IMG/VR virus record: IMGVR_UViG_3300034066_001074
Location: 1 to 39,656 of that record
Source: a virus
Direction: 5' to 3' (one strand)
DNA: 39,656 nt
The notes under the pieces are model-generated. The model worked only from the letters and a program-made list of their open reading frames with translations. It searched no databases and was not told the origin of the DNA. Each line of letters opens with the position of its first letter. Within the stretch, counting starts at the first letter, position 1. The translations under genes and the position numbers were made by a program. Shown piece by piece: positions 29,884 to 37,765 of this stretch.

Positions 29884-30366
29884 CTAAGAGTTCCTGAAAA
29901 GGATTTGGCCGTTATCCTGCACTTGTATTGGATCTAAGTGCGGTACATCTACAAATACACGCTCTGTGCGCTTGTATCCAGCCCCAAGTGGTAGTGTTTT
30001 GTCGTATTGTTGCTCAATTGGAGCCGCAGCTTGAATCAAAAGCTGGTCATACGTCAGCTTGGCATTCGCTTTTGTGTCAGGAGACAGCGATTTGCCGTAA
30101 GACGGTGCCAAGCGAACAGCTAGGTTAAGCACCAGGGCCTCGTTGGCCTGCATGGGCGTATCAACCTCTTGGTCGATATTGCTGTTCTCAGGACTAATCG
30201 GCAGAGGATAGCCAATACGGATGTTTTTCAGATACCAAGAAGCCACCATCAGATCAAGGCGCCTGAGTGCGCTCTCAAACTGATCTGCGGTCAGATCAAA
30301 GACGTAAGATGCAAGGCCCATCTCCTCGAAGGCCTGCTCAATGATCTGTTTCTTGGTGTAGCCCAT
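29884..30366 (-). CDS. P22 gp4-like tail accessory factor (160 aa)
   Basis: The pattern MGYTKKQIIEQAFEEMGLAS, ALRRLDLMVASWYLKNIRIG and NEALVLNLAVRLAPSYGKSL matches the P22 gp4 head-closure family (helices plus LAxRLAPxYG). Length is close to P22 gp4 (166 aa). It would form the ring below the portal to which the gp10-like protein binds. It is separated from the preceding gene by only 1 nt. Confidence 0.85.
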   Translation of the reverse strand: MGYTKKQIIEQAFEEMGLASYVFDLTADQFESALRRLDLMVASWYLKNIRIGYPLPISPENSNIDQEVDTPMQANEALVLNLAVRLAPSYGKSLSPDTKANAKLTYDQLLIQAAAPIEQQYDKTLPLGAGYKRTERVFVDVPHLDPIQVQDNGQILFRNS

Positions 30367-30367
30367 A

Positions 30368-30673
30368 CTATTTAGCCAGTGCTTCGTCGATTAACTGCGC
30401 GATTTTCTTATCAGAAAACCGGCCATCAAACTTAATGCCAAGCTCAGTAGCCTTTTCCTCAAGTTCCTTGCGAGTAGGAGGTGCAGTGTCATCTTCTTCT
30501 GTGACTTCTTCTTTGTCTTGAGGCTCAATCGCTTCTGAAAGAGATGGAAACCAGCCCTCTTTGAGCTTGGCTTGCAGTTCTTCAGCGTTGTTTACGCCTG
30601 TAAAATCGTAAGTTCCATATGGGCGCACATACTTGCCCGGAACTTTGTAAACCAAAGCAGGAAACTCAGTCAT
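30368..30673 (-). CDS. Head-module protein with HeH/LEM-like C-terminus (101 aa)
   Basis: The N-terminal half (FPALVYKVPGKYVRPYGTYD, ELQAKLKEGWFPSLSEAI) resembles a conserved small phage virion-module protein. The C-terminal 35 residues (TRKELEEKATELGIKFDGRF, SDKKIAQLIDEAL) form a helix-extended loop-helix (HeH/LEM) module, which often binds DNA. An acidic linker (DKEEVTEEDD) separates them. The start overlaps the preceding stop (ATGA). It may assist head-tail joining. Confidence 0.75.
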   Translation of the reverse strand: MTEFPALVYKVPGKYVRPYGTYDFTGVNNAEELQAKLKEGWFPSLSEAIEPQDKEEVTEEDDTAPPTRKELEEKATELGIKFDGRFSDKKIAQLIDEALAK

Positions 30674-30831
30674 TTCTTAAGCTTCCCAACGGGTTTGCCT
30701 GCGGCTTTCTTTGCTGTGCGAGCTGTGCTCAGAGCAATCGCAATGGCCTGCTTTTGAGGGCGGCCAGATTTCATCTCCTTACTGATATTACTGGAGATTG
30801 TTTTTGGGGAATAACCTTTTTTCAGGGGCAT
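30670..30831 (-). CDS. DUF6496-like small basic protein (53 aa)
   Basis: ATG 30831 gives MPLKKGYSPKTISSNISKEM, then SGRPQKQAIAIALSTARTAK and a KKAAGKPVGKLKK tail. The core (PLKKGYSxKTISxNIxKEMxxGRPQKQAxAIAL) is a widespread small phage protein (DUF6496 type). It is strongly basic. It lies between the coat-gene terminator and the HeH-domain gene. Function is unknown, possibly minor virion or DNA-binding. Confidence 0.8.
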   Translation of the reverse strand: MPLKKGYSPKTISSNISKEMKSGRPQKQAIAIALSTARTAKKAAGKPVGKLKK

Positions 30832-30842
30832 AAGTGTTTCAT

Positions 30843-30877
30843 ACACAAAAGGGAGGGCGGAGTCAACCACCCTCCCT
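30843..30877 (-). terminator. Terminator after the coat gene
   Basis: On the minus strand AGGGAGGG (30877-30870) pairs with CCCTCCCT (30857-30850), with two extra GG/CC pairs inside a mismatch, followed by TTTTGTGT. It lies 16 bp after the coat stop. A leaky terminator here would raise coat message above downstream genes. Confidence 0.8.
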
Positions 30878-30893
30878 CTGTGAATCAGGTTGT

Positions 30894-32162
30894 TTAGACC
30901 TGGCCGAACAGGATGATCCCGCTCATTTCAGGCTGCTTGTTCACAACTCCGAAGAGCGTGTCGAGCCTGTAACGGGTCTTCATCGTGTTGATGTCGTACT
31001 GCTTCTGCATGACCAGTTCGATGCCCTGATCGGTGGAAGCACGCATCACGTTTGCGCCGGCGTCCGAAGGCACTGCATAGCGACCGGGGAGGATTTCGAT
31101 CGCGTCCTTCTGCCAGAAGCAGTTGATAGGAGCTGCCGCAGTGTTAAGGAACACAATGGCGCTGTTGGATGCCTTCGTGTTGACCACACAGTTCTGGTAC
31201 TCAGCCGAAGCTGCAGCAGGAACCTGGTTGGACACGATGCCGGGGCTAATCACCATCTGGGTGCTGTTGGTCACGCTGATGACGCGGAAGGTCTTCAACT
31301 GGCCAGTGTCACCCTTGGTGATGTGATGCACTGCATTCACAGCAGCGATCGTGAAGCAGTCGCCAGCGGCAACGCCGGTCGTGCTCGACACGGTCACCGT
31401 CTGGTAGCGGTTGTCCACGTTGAGGCGCTCTGCGGTCGTCGGGGACGAGGTCACCGCTTTCGGAATCTGGTAGTTGTTCGCGGAGTCGCGAGTGTCGATG
31501 GTAATGCTAGAGCCGGCAGCAGCACCAATACGGTTCGCATAGTCCATCTTGAAGGTGTCGAAGCTCGCGACCTGGCCGATGTAGGCGCGGTCGTAAGCGG
31601 TCAACGCCTTACCAGCCAGCGTCTGACGGCCGGCGAGGTTGTTCGCCATGCCGTTGTAGTCGCGGGTCGAGAGCGCCAGATAACGCGAATCGAAGTTCAC
31701 GCCCTGCTCGTTGAAGATGGCTTCGCACTGGGCGACGTCATCAAACCCGGTAGCAGCCGAGAGGCGCTTCACAACGAGTGTTCCCTGAGCGGAAGCCACG
31801 TTGAGGACTGCGACGTTGATGTCGGACGCCAGCTTCTGCTTGGCCGAGTCACCGAGGCGCTGTTCCTGAAGGGCGTCACGCAGTTCAGTGGCCGTCATAA
31901 TCCACGGCACAGACTTGTTGAAGCCAATCGTCGCGGGGACGGAGAGCTGGGTGTAATCAAAGAAGTTCGAGGTCATATCAGTGCCCGAGTACGAGCGGCT
32001 GATATAAGGCTGCGGCCTCCAGATGGTGTTGTTGGTGCGTTCCATCATCGTCTGATCCGTGGTGTAGATCGAGACGTTGCGGGACAGGACAAGGGCGTCT
32101 TGGAAACCTTCAAGGAGGTTTTCAAATGCTACCCGTTCTTCTTTGCTAAATGCGTTAGCCAT
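30894..32162 (-). CDS. Major capsid protein, P22 coat (gp5) family (422 aa)
   Basis: The product matches the P22 coat pattern: an N-terminal helix, NTIWRPQPYISRSYSGTDMT, a long helix with KLASDINVAVLNVASAQGTL, and NVDNRYQTVTVSSTTGVAAG then NCFWQKDAIEILPGRYAVPS. Length is close to P22 gp5 (430 aa). The insertion domain region appears between about 225 and 345. The protein assembles with the scaffold encoded just upstream. The leader AAAAACCAATCCTAGTAT has no Shine-Dalgarno sequence despite the high expression expected. Confidence 0.9.
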   Translation of the reverse strand: MANAFSKEERVAFENLLEGFQDALVLSRNVSIYTTDQTMMERTNNTIWRPQPYISRSYSGTDMTSNFFDYTQLSVPATIGFNKSVPWIMTATELRDALQEQRLGDSAKQKLASDINVAVLNVASAQGTLVVKRLSAATGFDDVAQCEAIFNEQGVNFDSRYLALSTRDYNGMANNLAGRQTLAGKALTAYDRAYIGQVASFDTFKMDYANRIGAAAGSSITIDTRDSANNYQIPKAVTSSPTTAERLNVDNRYQTVTVSSTTGVAAGDCFTIAAVNAVHHITKGDTGQLKTFRVISVTNSTQMVISPGIVSNQVPAAASAEYQNCVVNTKASNSAIVFLNTAAAPINCFWQKDAIEILPGRYAVPSDAGANVMRASTDQGIELVMQKQYDINTMKTRYRLDTLFGVVNKQPEMSGIILFGQV

Positions 32163-32165
32163 ATA

Positions 32166-33017
32166 CTAGGATTGGTTTTTTAACTGGCGTTTGAAGGCAA
32201 TTACTTTCGTCATGTCGCCGGTGCGTGCTGCCTCTTCACGCAGCCGTTCCAACTGTGCGTTGGACGAGTCAAGACTACCGTTTCCGTTAATCTTTTTTTC
32301 AGGAGGAGGGGCTTGTTTTCGAGAGGTCACAGTCAATTGGGTTTCTAGTTTTGCTACAGCAAATGCGAACTTAACAGGATCAGTGATCTCACCAAGTTCT
32401 TTTGCTTTCTTTGGATTCTTGCCCAAAGCATACACAACTATTGCCGGGTTTTGAGCACCCTGAAGAATGATTCCCTGCTGAGTCACATTCAGAGTTTCAA
32501 GAACAGTTTCCTCAGCGTCTTGAAAGTCAGATACTTTAAGTCCAGTCTTGGACTCATTGTAACCGGCTAACTTCTTCTGCCAGGATTCTGCTTCCTCCTG
32601 CTGTTTGGCTCTCTGCTTGGCTTCAGCCTCTTCAGACTGACGCTTGCGTTCAAACCAGCCAGCAAGTTCGTTCTCGAACTTATCTGAATCGTAATCGCAG
32701 TCCTCAAGTGTCGGTTTCTTCCCCGGCGTGACAGGAAATTGCTCTGGTGCCGGTGAAACAGATTTGAGTCTTTCCTCAAGTTCGCGTTTCTCGCGCTGCA
32801 ACTCGCGGTAGTTCTTTCTCAGGTTGCGCACCCATTCGGGCGCCTGCTTCTCTTCCTCTTCCTGGGGCGGCGATTCCCCTGCGATAGTTACTACAGTTTC
32901 ATCTCCGGGATCTTCAGTTTTCTCAGGCTCTGTATTTTCTACAGCCTCTGTTACGACTTCAATCTTATCGGATACTTCTTCTGTTGTATTATCTTCTGCC
33001 GGTGTGGTGCTATTCAT
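32166..33017 (-). CDS. Capsid scaffolding protein (283 aa)
   Basis: The protein is charged and helical. An acidic N-terminus (TTEEVSDKIEVVTEAVENTE) leads to a coiled coil (NYRELQREKRELEERLKSVS, KRQSEEAEAKQRAKQQEEAE) and ends in a basic helix-rich tail (EAARTGDMTKVIAFKRQLKN). This layout and length (P22 gp8 is 303 aa), plus the position between portal and coat, support a scaffold whose C-terminal helix-turn-helix binds coat. Confidence 0.85.
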   Translation of the reverse strand: MNSTTPAEDNTTEEVSDKIEVVTEAVENTEPEKTEDPGDETVVTIAGESPPQEEEEKQAPEWVRNLRKNYRELQREKRELEERLKSVSPAPEQFPVTPGKKPTLEDCDYDSDKFENELAGWFERKRQSEEAEAKQRAKQQEEAESWQKKLAGYNESKTGLKVSDFQDAEETVLETLNVTQQGIILQGAQNPAIVVYALGKNPKKAKELGEITDPVKFAFAVAKLETQLTVTSRKQAPPPEKKINGNGSLDSSNAQLERLREEAARTGDMTKVIAFKRQLKNQS

Positions 33018-33051
33018 ATGTCTAAAACTATCTCAACGCAATAGAATTTAA

Positions 33052-35067
33052 CTATTGCATTGGCTGCGCAGGCTGAGTCAAACGATCAGCAAGCGCAAAG
33101 ATACGGTCCTGATCGGTTGTGCTGACCTTGGAAAGCGTCTCAGTTGTCTTGGCGCGTGCCTCTTCAGCTTTAGCAACAGCAAGAATACTGTCTGCTTGCG
33201 CTTTAGAAGCCCGTGCAATGGCTTCTTCACTCGCAGCCTGCAAGTACTGCGCCTGCGGGTCAGGCTGGGCATTCTGAGCCGCTATAGCCATTTCCTGCGC
33301 CTCTGCCTCTGTAGGCTTGAGAACTCCCATCATGAGAAGCTTCTTACGGAAGTAGTCGCGAACATCACTGATCCCTTCGCCTTCCATGTTAAGCATAGCC
33401 ATAGCAGAGAGCACCTGAGTCATCTCAGGGTCTTGAGTCATGGTCATCATGTCGGTTAGCGCCCGTACAGTAGCGAGCCGCTTAGTGGAGCTGGCAGGGC
33501 CAACAGTGACGACAACATCGTATTCGGCAGACGACATGTCGTTTTCGTACTCGATCTCGCCTTCTTCATTGACGACTGGCTTCATTAGCTCGATTGGCTC
33601 CATCTTGCCAGACTCGTGAACGGTCTTCATCTTGCGGCCTTCTTCGATGAAAATGTCACGAGCGATAGACAGCCAGATTTCGCCACAACGCTTCACAGCC
33701 TTTGCCATGTTAGACATGTAGATGAAGGTCTGCATGTCAAGCCGCTGCTGGACGAGTTCAACGGTCTTGCCAGAGAGATGACTCACCATCTTGTCTCCCT
33801 GCCCTGGGGAGCCGAGGATCTCTTGCATGTCTACTTCAGTCAACTGAAGGAGAGCAGCCATAGAGGGCGGCAGAGCGGGAGGCTTAGTGTAGGCCACGGG
33901 ACCAGCCGCCATGGGGTTGCCATTGGCGTCGGTAAGCGTGTTGATGAGCAGGTAAGGGTAGTTCTTGAGGTTATCCTCTGCCCACATCAACTGGTGTCCC
34001 GCCACCTGTTCAGGGACGAGGATCGGCTTCTCCATCGCAGAGAGCGCACTGATCTCGCCCAGCTTGGAAAGCTGCATGTTCTTAAGGCGCTGGGCGTCCT
34101 TTGCCAGCCTGACGTGCCCCATGCAACGCTCGACGTTGTCTACGAACCAACGCTTCCCGTACACGGGGATGATGGGGATGTTCTTGCCGGCGATGTACCC
34201 ACAGTCTTCAAGGATCTTTGCCCCTGACATGATGTACTTACGCACCTTGCGCGTCTTAACCTTCTTGCGCCGGACTTCTTTCCAGCCAGTGGCAAGCATT
34301 TCCTCTTCCTTGTACAGTTCTTCCGGCCGGAGCGACTCTTCTTCGCCATTGAAGTCCTTGTAGATACGAATCTGCTCAGAAACTTCCTCCACCTTGTAGT
34401 ACTCAGCGACGTAGACAACAGAGGGTGTATACCAGTCAAACTGGGAGCGCGTAATCGTCTTGGGCCAGGTCGCGGGGTCATCGTCGTACTCAGCCTTGTA
34501 GGCTTCACGAGTCATGCTGGTGAGCACAAAGCACCGCTTGGCATCTGCCTTATCCTGCCGCTTGGCGCCTAGGTCGAAGTAGACACTTGTATCAGCGTCG
34601 AAGATTGGCTCAATACAGACACGCTGCTTGTCGTCCTCCGGGTCTTCTTCGTTCTGGTACTCAGTCCTCAGCCTCCAAGCCCCGAAACCACCCATAACAG
34701 CCTCTTCAAAGGCATTGTCGTAGGCTTCCTCTGCCCCTGAGTCCTGCTCATCTGCCCTGTAAAGACCGGCACAAGTGTCAGCGAGTTTGTCGTACTCTTC
34801 TCCTTCTTTGGAAGAGAAGTTCACTGTGATCCGATTATTACGATACTCGTTGATGATCCGAAGCACCGCCATGTGGATCTTGTTTACCTCGAACCTAGGC
34901 TTGTTCTCAAACTGATCGCCAAGAGGGCCTTCCCATTGTGCGCCTGCCAGCGAGCAAAACCTACGGTCACCAAGGCAGTTCATGCGCTCTTGATACATCG
35001 CACCTTGGATCTGGTCGAACTCTGCCCTCGCAGCTTGGTGGATTAGGGAAAGTTTATCTTCGTTCAT
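33052..35067 (-). CDS. Portal protein, P22 gp1 family (671 aa)
   Basis: The segment CSLAGAQWEGPLGDQFENKP then FEVNKIHMAVLRIINEYRNN, and DEQDSGAEEAYDNAFEEAVM with GFGAWRLRTEY, are typical of P22-type portals (P22 gp1 is 725 aa). The C-terminal residues about 575-660 form a helical barrel (NAQPDPQAQYLQAASEEAIA, AKAQADSILAVAKAEEARAK). It forms the dodecameric DNA channel and docks the terminase. Its start overlaps the terminase stop (ATGA). Confidence 0.9.
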   Translation of the reverse strand: MNEDKLSLIHQAARAEFDQIQGAMYQERMNCLGDRRFCSLAGAQWEGPLGDQFENKPRFEVNKIHMAVLRIINEYRNNRITVNFSSKEGEEYDKLADTCAGLYRADEQDSGAEEAYDNAFEEAVMGGFGAWRLRTEYQNEEDPEDDKQRVCIEPIFDADTSVYFDLGAKRQDKADAKRCFVLTSMTREAYKAEYDDDPATWPKTITRSQFDWYTPSVVYVAEYYKVEEVSEQIRIYKDFNGEEESLRPEELYKEEEMLATGWKEVRRKKVKTRKVRKYIMSGAKILEDCGYIAGKNIPIIPVYGKRWFVDNVERCMGHVRLAKDAQRLKNMQLSKLGEISALSAMEKPILVPEQVAGHQLMWAEDNLKNYPYLLINTLTDANGNPMAAGPVAYTKPPALPPSMAALLQLTEVDMQEILGSPGQGDKMVSHLSGKTVELVQQRLDMQTFIYMSNMAKAVKRCGEIWLSIARDIFIEEGRKMKTVHESGKMEPIELMKPVVNEEGEIEYENDMSSAEYDVVVTVGPASSTKRLATVRALTDMMTMTQDPEMTQVLSAMAMLNMEGEGISDVRDYFRKKLLMMGVLKPTEAEAQEMAIAAQNAQPDPQAQYLQAASEEAIARASKAQADSILAVAKAEEARAKTTETLSKVSTTDQDRIFALADRLTQPAQPMQ

Positions 35068-36512
35068 CTCTTGAAAAAGTTAATCACTGGCATCACAAAA
35101 GAGCTATTCTTCTTTGTACCATACTTAGACGGAATAGCAGCCCTACTCAAGCCACTTACTACCAAATACCGTGTTGCGTCCATCAAATGGTCATTATCTT
35201 TTACAACACGCCCCTTTTCATCTCTGCGATAAAGGCGAAATTCCGATAGCCAGTTGCGAAGATTTGGGAAAACACGAAGCTTGCCGGCTGACATCGTCTG
35301 CCAAACCGTGTACAGCCCGCTCTCGACGGCGTTGTTCGCCAAAGTTATGTCGAGACCGTGCCTGCGATACATGCCAAGAAGCTGCTGCCCGTCAGTCTGC
35401 GCTCGACCGCGACTGGCTGGATCAATTACCCCCGGCATCTCGCCACGGGCTTTGATCGCTTCAGCGTGCAAAATCGGCTCTGCTTGGCCGCGATAATACT
35501 CTGAGTACAGATACGTCACTTCTGTATCCGGGTTAGTAGCGCCCCAGACGACAGCAGTCCTGTTCCAGCCTACGTCCATGCCGTAGCACCTCCTCCAGTG
35601 CTCAGGGATAGCAAACTCTTCACAAATGAGTTCACTCTCTGGCACAGGATAAATGGCCCCTGCTCCAAGCTGTGGGACGCCTTTAGAACGAGCGTCCCTT
35701 TGGAAGGGTGGAATAGACGCCCAAAGCTCGTCCTTCTGTTGTTTAGTCAGGTGCGGGACATCGTCCCACGTCGCCATGCCAACGTACTTACTCCCTGAAG
35801 CCTGCTCTTGGACTTCACCATTGGGCATAAACGACATGACTGTCTCACTCATCCCCATAAGAGGCGTGAAGGTGAGCATCGTCATCCCGTTGTTGGTCAT
35901 CGTTCTAAGCAGACACTCTGTGTAGACATCCAGAGGCGGCTCTTCGTCCAACCAGATCACATCCTGTTCAGAGCCCTGAAACGCTTCCCGGCGCTGATCG
36001 TAGGACTTGAATGTAAGGCGAGACTCTCCACCTGAGGCATGGCGAACAGTAATGACTTCAATAGCTTCTGCTACGCCGGCCTTGGCAGTAGTCTTGATGA
36101 GATCAGCCTTAGGAATGAGTCCTGTGCCAAACTCCCCAGGCGGCCCAAGTAACTTCATCTGAAGAATGTCACGAGTCGTCTTGCCGGTGTCCCCCGCTGC
36201 CCAGGCACTAATGGGTTGGTCAAACTTCCTGCCCTTCCACCAAGCGGGATACCTGCCAGTCATATGCAGCACCATCTCGTACCCGCCGATACTCTCAGTC
36301 TTGCCGATACGGTTGGCAGCCATCATAAGGCGCTCACGATACCGTGCCCCAGCCTCGAAGTAAGCGATGTGCTTGGGATACAGTTCACGCCGGTACTCGC
36401 CAGTGTCAGGAAAGTAAGTACCGATCTTACGCTCCTTCCGGCGCCTTAGAGACTCTTCAAGCAAGAGAGTTAGCTCTAGGTTCTTGTCGAGATTGTCGAG
36501 AAGATCACTCAT
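35064..36512 (-). CDS. Terminase large subunit (482 aa)
   Basis: The ATPase has a Walker A variant ANRIGKTES (66-74) and Walker B DVIWLDEE (184-191). The C-terminal nuclease has YGMDVGWNRTAVVWG (acid at about 313), VIDPASRGRAQTDGQQLLGM and DNDHLMDATRYLV. These are the usual acids of headful terminases. A strong terminator hairpin ends only 2 nt before its ATG, so expression must depend on readthrough, antitermination or a promoter overlapping the hairpin. It couples to the portal by ATGA. Confidence 0.9.
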   Translation of the reverse strand: MSDLLDNLDKNLELTLLLEESLRRRKERKIGTYFPDTGEYRRELYPKHIAYFEAGARYRERLMMAANRIGKTESIGGYEMVLHMTGRYPAWWKGRKFDQPISAWAAGDTGKTTRDILQMKLLGPPGEFGTGLIPKADLIKTTAKAGVAEAIEVITVRHASGGESRLTFKSYDQRREAFQGSEQDVIWLDEEPPLDVYTECLLRTMTNNGMTMLTFTPLMGMSETVMSFMPNGEVQEQASGSKYVGMATWDDVPHLTKQQKDELWASIPPFQRDARSKGVPQLGAGAIYPVPESELICEEFAIPEHWRRCYGMDVGWNRTAVVWGATNPDTEVTYLYSEYYRGQAEPILHAEAIKARGEMPGVIDPASRGRAQTDGQQLLGMYRRHGLDITLANNAVESGLYTVWQTMSAGKLRVFPNLRNWLSEFRLYRRDEKGRVVKDNDHLMDATRYLVVSGLSRAAIPSKYGTKKNSSFVMPVINFFKR

Positions 36513-36513
36513 A

Positions 36514-36555
36514 CAAAGAGAAAAACCCGGACACCATCACACGATGGGCCGGGTT
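36514..36555 (-). terminator. Terminator or attenuator abutting the terminase start codon
   Basis: On the minus strand AACCCGG (36555-36549) pairs with CCGGGTT (36530-36524), with an inner CCATC/GATGG stem (36547-36543 with 36538-36534). TTTCTCTTTGT follows and the terminase ATG begins at 36512. It has every mark of a rho-independent terminator but lies inside the late operon. Confidence 0.8.
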
Positions 36556-36640
36556 CCGTTTTCCGTTTCCCCAGCCAAACCCCCGGGTTGACTGGTTGGC
36601 CTGTAGGTTGAAAGATCTCCGAGAATCGTGCAAGTATTTT

Positions 36641-36805
36641 TCATACTTTCATCACTAAAACTTTGTACTCGACTCCATCGTCTGGGCCGCCTTCCAGCTC
36701 GAAGGTGAACTCTTCGTAGTCCATGTCTCGTTCGATCGAGTCCATCAAAAGCGAGTAAGCCAGGTCAGCGGCTTTCTGAGGTGGGGTAGCTGGTTCTAGT
36801 TCCAT
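36641..36805 (-). CDS. Small acidic hypothetical protein (54 aa)
   Basis: ATG 36805 gives MELEPATPPQKAADLAYSLL then MDSIERDMDYEEFTFELEGG and DGVEYKVLVMKV. A longer upstream frame runs through the hairpin repeats and is not credible. The product is alpha then beta with an acidic centre. It lies between the structured RNA region and the terminase. No family is recognised. Confidence 0.65.
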   Translation of the reverse strand: MELEPATPPQKAADLAYSLLMDSIERDMDYEEFTFELEGGPDDGVEYKVLVMKV

Positions 36806-36842
36806 GAAATTGGTCTGCGTGTTTGTCAGATGCGCAGCCCCT

Positions 36843-37026
36843 GGTCTGTCTCTCCAGACTGTCACGCCTCTAAGAGGTGCGTTCCCCACGACTCACACGT
36901 CAATCGCTGACGAAGCTGTCTCTCCAGCTAGTCACACCACTTGCATCGCCGCAGGTGTCGCTGTCTATGGCCGTCTCTCCGGTTGTCACACCACTCAACC
37001 AAACGGGCCTAAGCTAACGGTTGGTG
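36843..37026 (+). ncRNA. Three tandem structured-RNA motifs (unrecognised)
   Basis: Each copy is a hairpin with the constant loop TCTCTC: GTCTG/CAGAC at 36844-36859, AGCTG/CAGCT at 36914-36929, and GGCCG/CGGTT at 36969-36984. After 0-1 nt each is followed by GTCAC and A/G-CC, and then by a second hairpin closing at GGTG. The stems differ in sequence but keep pairing, and copy 3 uses G-U pairs that work only if the plus strand is RNA. Copy spacing is 70 and 55 bp, so the copies fall in different frames and are not coding repeats. It is the plus strand of the region upstream of terminase. No known RNA class fits. Confidence 0.5.
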
Positions 37027-37068
37027 CTGTCCGGCATGGAGCCAGAGGCAGGTGTCGCGGAAGTAGTG

Positions 37069-37110
37069 GCCCGCCGGTTTGAGGATGCTTGCGCACTAGC
37101 CTTGGCGGGC
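37069..37110. other. 7-bp GC stem-loop downstream of the 116-aa gene
   Basis: GCCCGCC (37069-37075) and GGCGGGC (37104-37110) are exact inverted repeats around a 28-nt loop, which itself contains GCTTGCGCACTAGC. No T-run follows on either strand. It lies just past the stop of the 37122-37472 gene and next to the tandem RNA motifs. Confidence 0.55.
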
Positions 37111-37121
37111 TCTAGAGAAAA

Positions 37122-37472
37122 CTAAGCAGCGGCACTAGGGTCCAAGACTACGGTGGCCGGGTCGTCCAGAATAGCCTGAAGCTCTTGGGGGATGACGGGG
37201 GTAGCCTCTGGGGTGATGCCGGCCTCTGGGGTGAGTGCCACTAGAAAGGCGTCTACACTGGCCTTGATAGCCTTGAGCGCCTCACGCTGCTCTTCGACCT
37301 TAGCCTCCAGCGTAACCCTGCTCCTGCGCACAGCCTTCTCTTGCCGAGTCTTTACAGACTCAACCATCCAGGCTGCCTTAAGGGCTGCACTAACGGATTT
37401 CTTTAATGCACTAATCTGGGGATTAGTTTCTTTGCGAGTACGAGGCTTACGGGTCTTAATGAGTGTTTCCAT
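37122..37472 (-). CDS. Basic helical protein near the terminase genes (116 aa)
   Basis: ATG 37472 gives METLIKTRKPRTRKETNPQI then SALKKSVSAALKAAWMVESV, a coiled-coil-like VTLEAKVEEQREALKAIKAS, and ends DPATVVLDPSAAA. The basic start and helical core suggest DNA binding or an oligomeric packaging accessory. It lies between the putative small terminase and the large terminase genes. An extended frame upstream runs through G/C-run hairpins and is rejected. No family is recognised. Confidence 0.65.
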   Translation of the reverse strand: METLIKTRKPRTRKETNPQISALKKSVSAALKAAWMVESVKTRQEKAVRRSRVTLEAKVEEQREALKAIKASVDAFLVALTPEAGITPEATPVIPQELQAILDDPATVVLDPSAAA

Positions 37473-37522
37473 AACTCTGGGAGAGATAGCATGAAGAGAG
37501 GTTTGTGCAACTGGAAAAAAGA

Positions 37523-37592
37523 GGGAGAGGGGGGAGACTCCCCCGAAAAGGGGGAGGGCACTTGGGGTGACTAGGGGGGAGAGTGATGGGGG
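37523..37592 (+). repeat. G-run block with mutually exclusive hairpins
   Basis: Seven runs of three to six G occur on the plus strand within 70 bp. A single CCCCC (37540-37544) can pair either with the preceding GGGGG (37530-37534, loop AGACT) or with the following GGGGG (37550-37554, loop GAAAA). The plus strand can also form a G-quadruplex. It lies about 50-120 bp upstream of the 116-aa gene. Confidence 0.65.
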
Positions 37593-37715
37593 TCTTAGCA
37601 CTGATCTTAGCTGTAAGAGGATTTGCTAAGGTTGAGGTTGTGACGAAGGGCGGCTGTGTAGGGACCTCGACTTTCTTTTCTATAGCAGCGGACCTGGGGG
37701 TGACGACCCCCCCTG

Positions 37716-37765
37716 ACCACAACCTGTAGTGGTTACCCTACCCTGACACCACAACCTGTAGTGGT
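37716..37765. promoter_or_regulatory. Pair of identical 18-bp palindromic sites
   Basis: ACCACAACCTGTAGTGGT occurs at 37716-37733 and again at 37748-37765, with perfect ACCAC/GTGGT arms and an identical 8-bp centre. The copies start 32 bp apart, about three helical turns, so a protein could bind both from one face. They resemble operator or pac-type binding sites. The binding protein is unknown. Confidence 0.6.

Noticed and set aside
30834-32183. 449-residue plus-strand open frame opposite the coat gene
   Set aside because: It is the antisense shadow of the P22-type coat gene, with arginine/histidine/valine-rich composition typical of such shadows.
36906-36935. CTGACGA followed by a hairpin, resembling a hammerhead ribozyme core
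   Set aside because: The hairpin is followed by AGTCAC rather than GAAA, and the two sister copies lack CTGANGA.
37031-37039. CCGGCATGG string resembling the start of an HDV-like ribozyme
   Set aside because: The core needs P1, P2 and a catalytic C in a GGCGAA-like joint. The downstream GCCGG could pair but no full double pseudoknot or catalytic joint is present.
36804-37082. 92-residue plus-strand open frame over the tandem RNA motifs
   Set aside because: The three motif copies fall in different frames within it, composition is not protein-like and no leader supports it.
37456-37722. 88-residue minus-strand open frame upstream of the 116-aa gene
   Set aside because: Its second half runs through G/C-run hairpins with proline-rich junk, and it overlaps the better-supported start at 37472.
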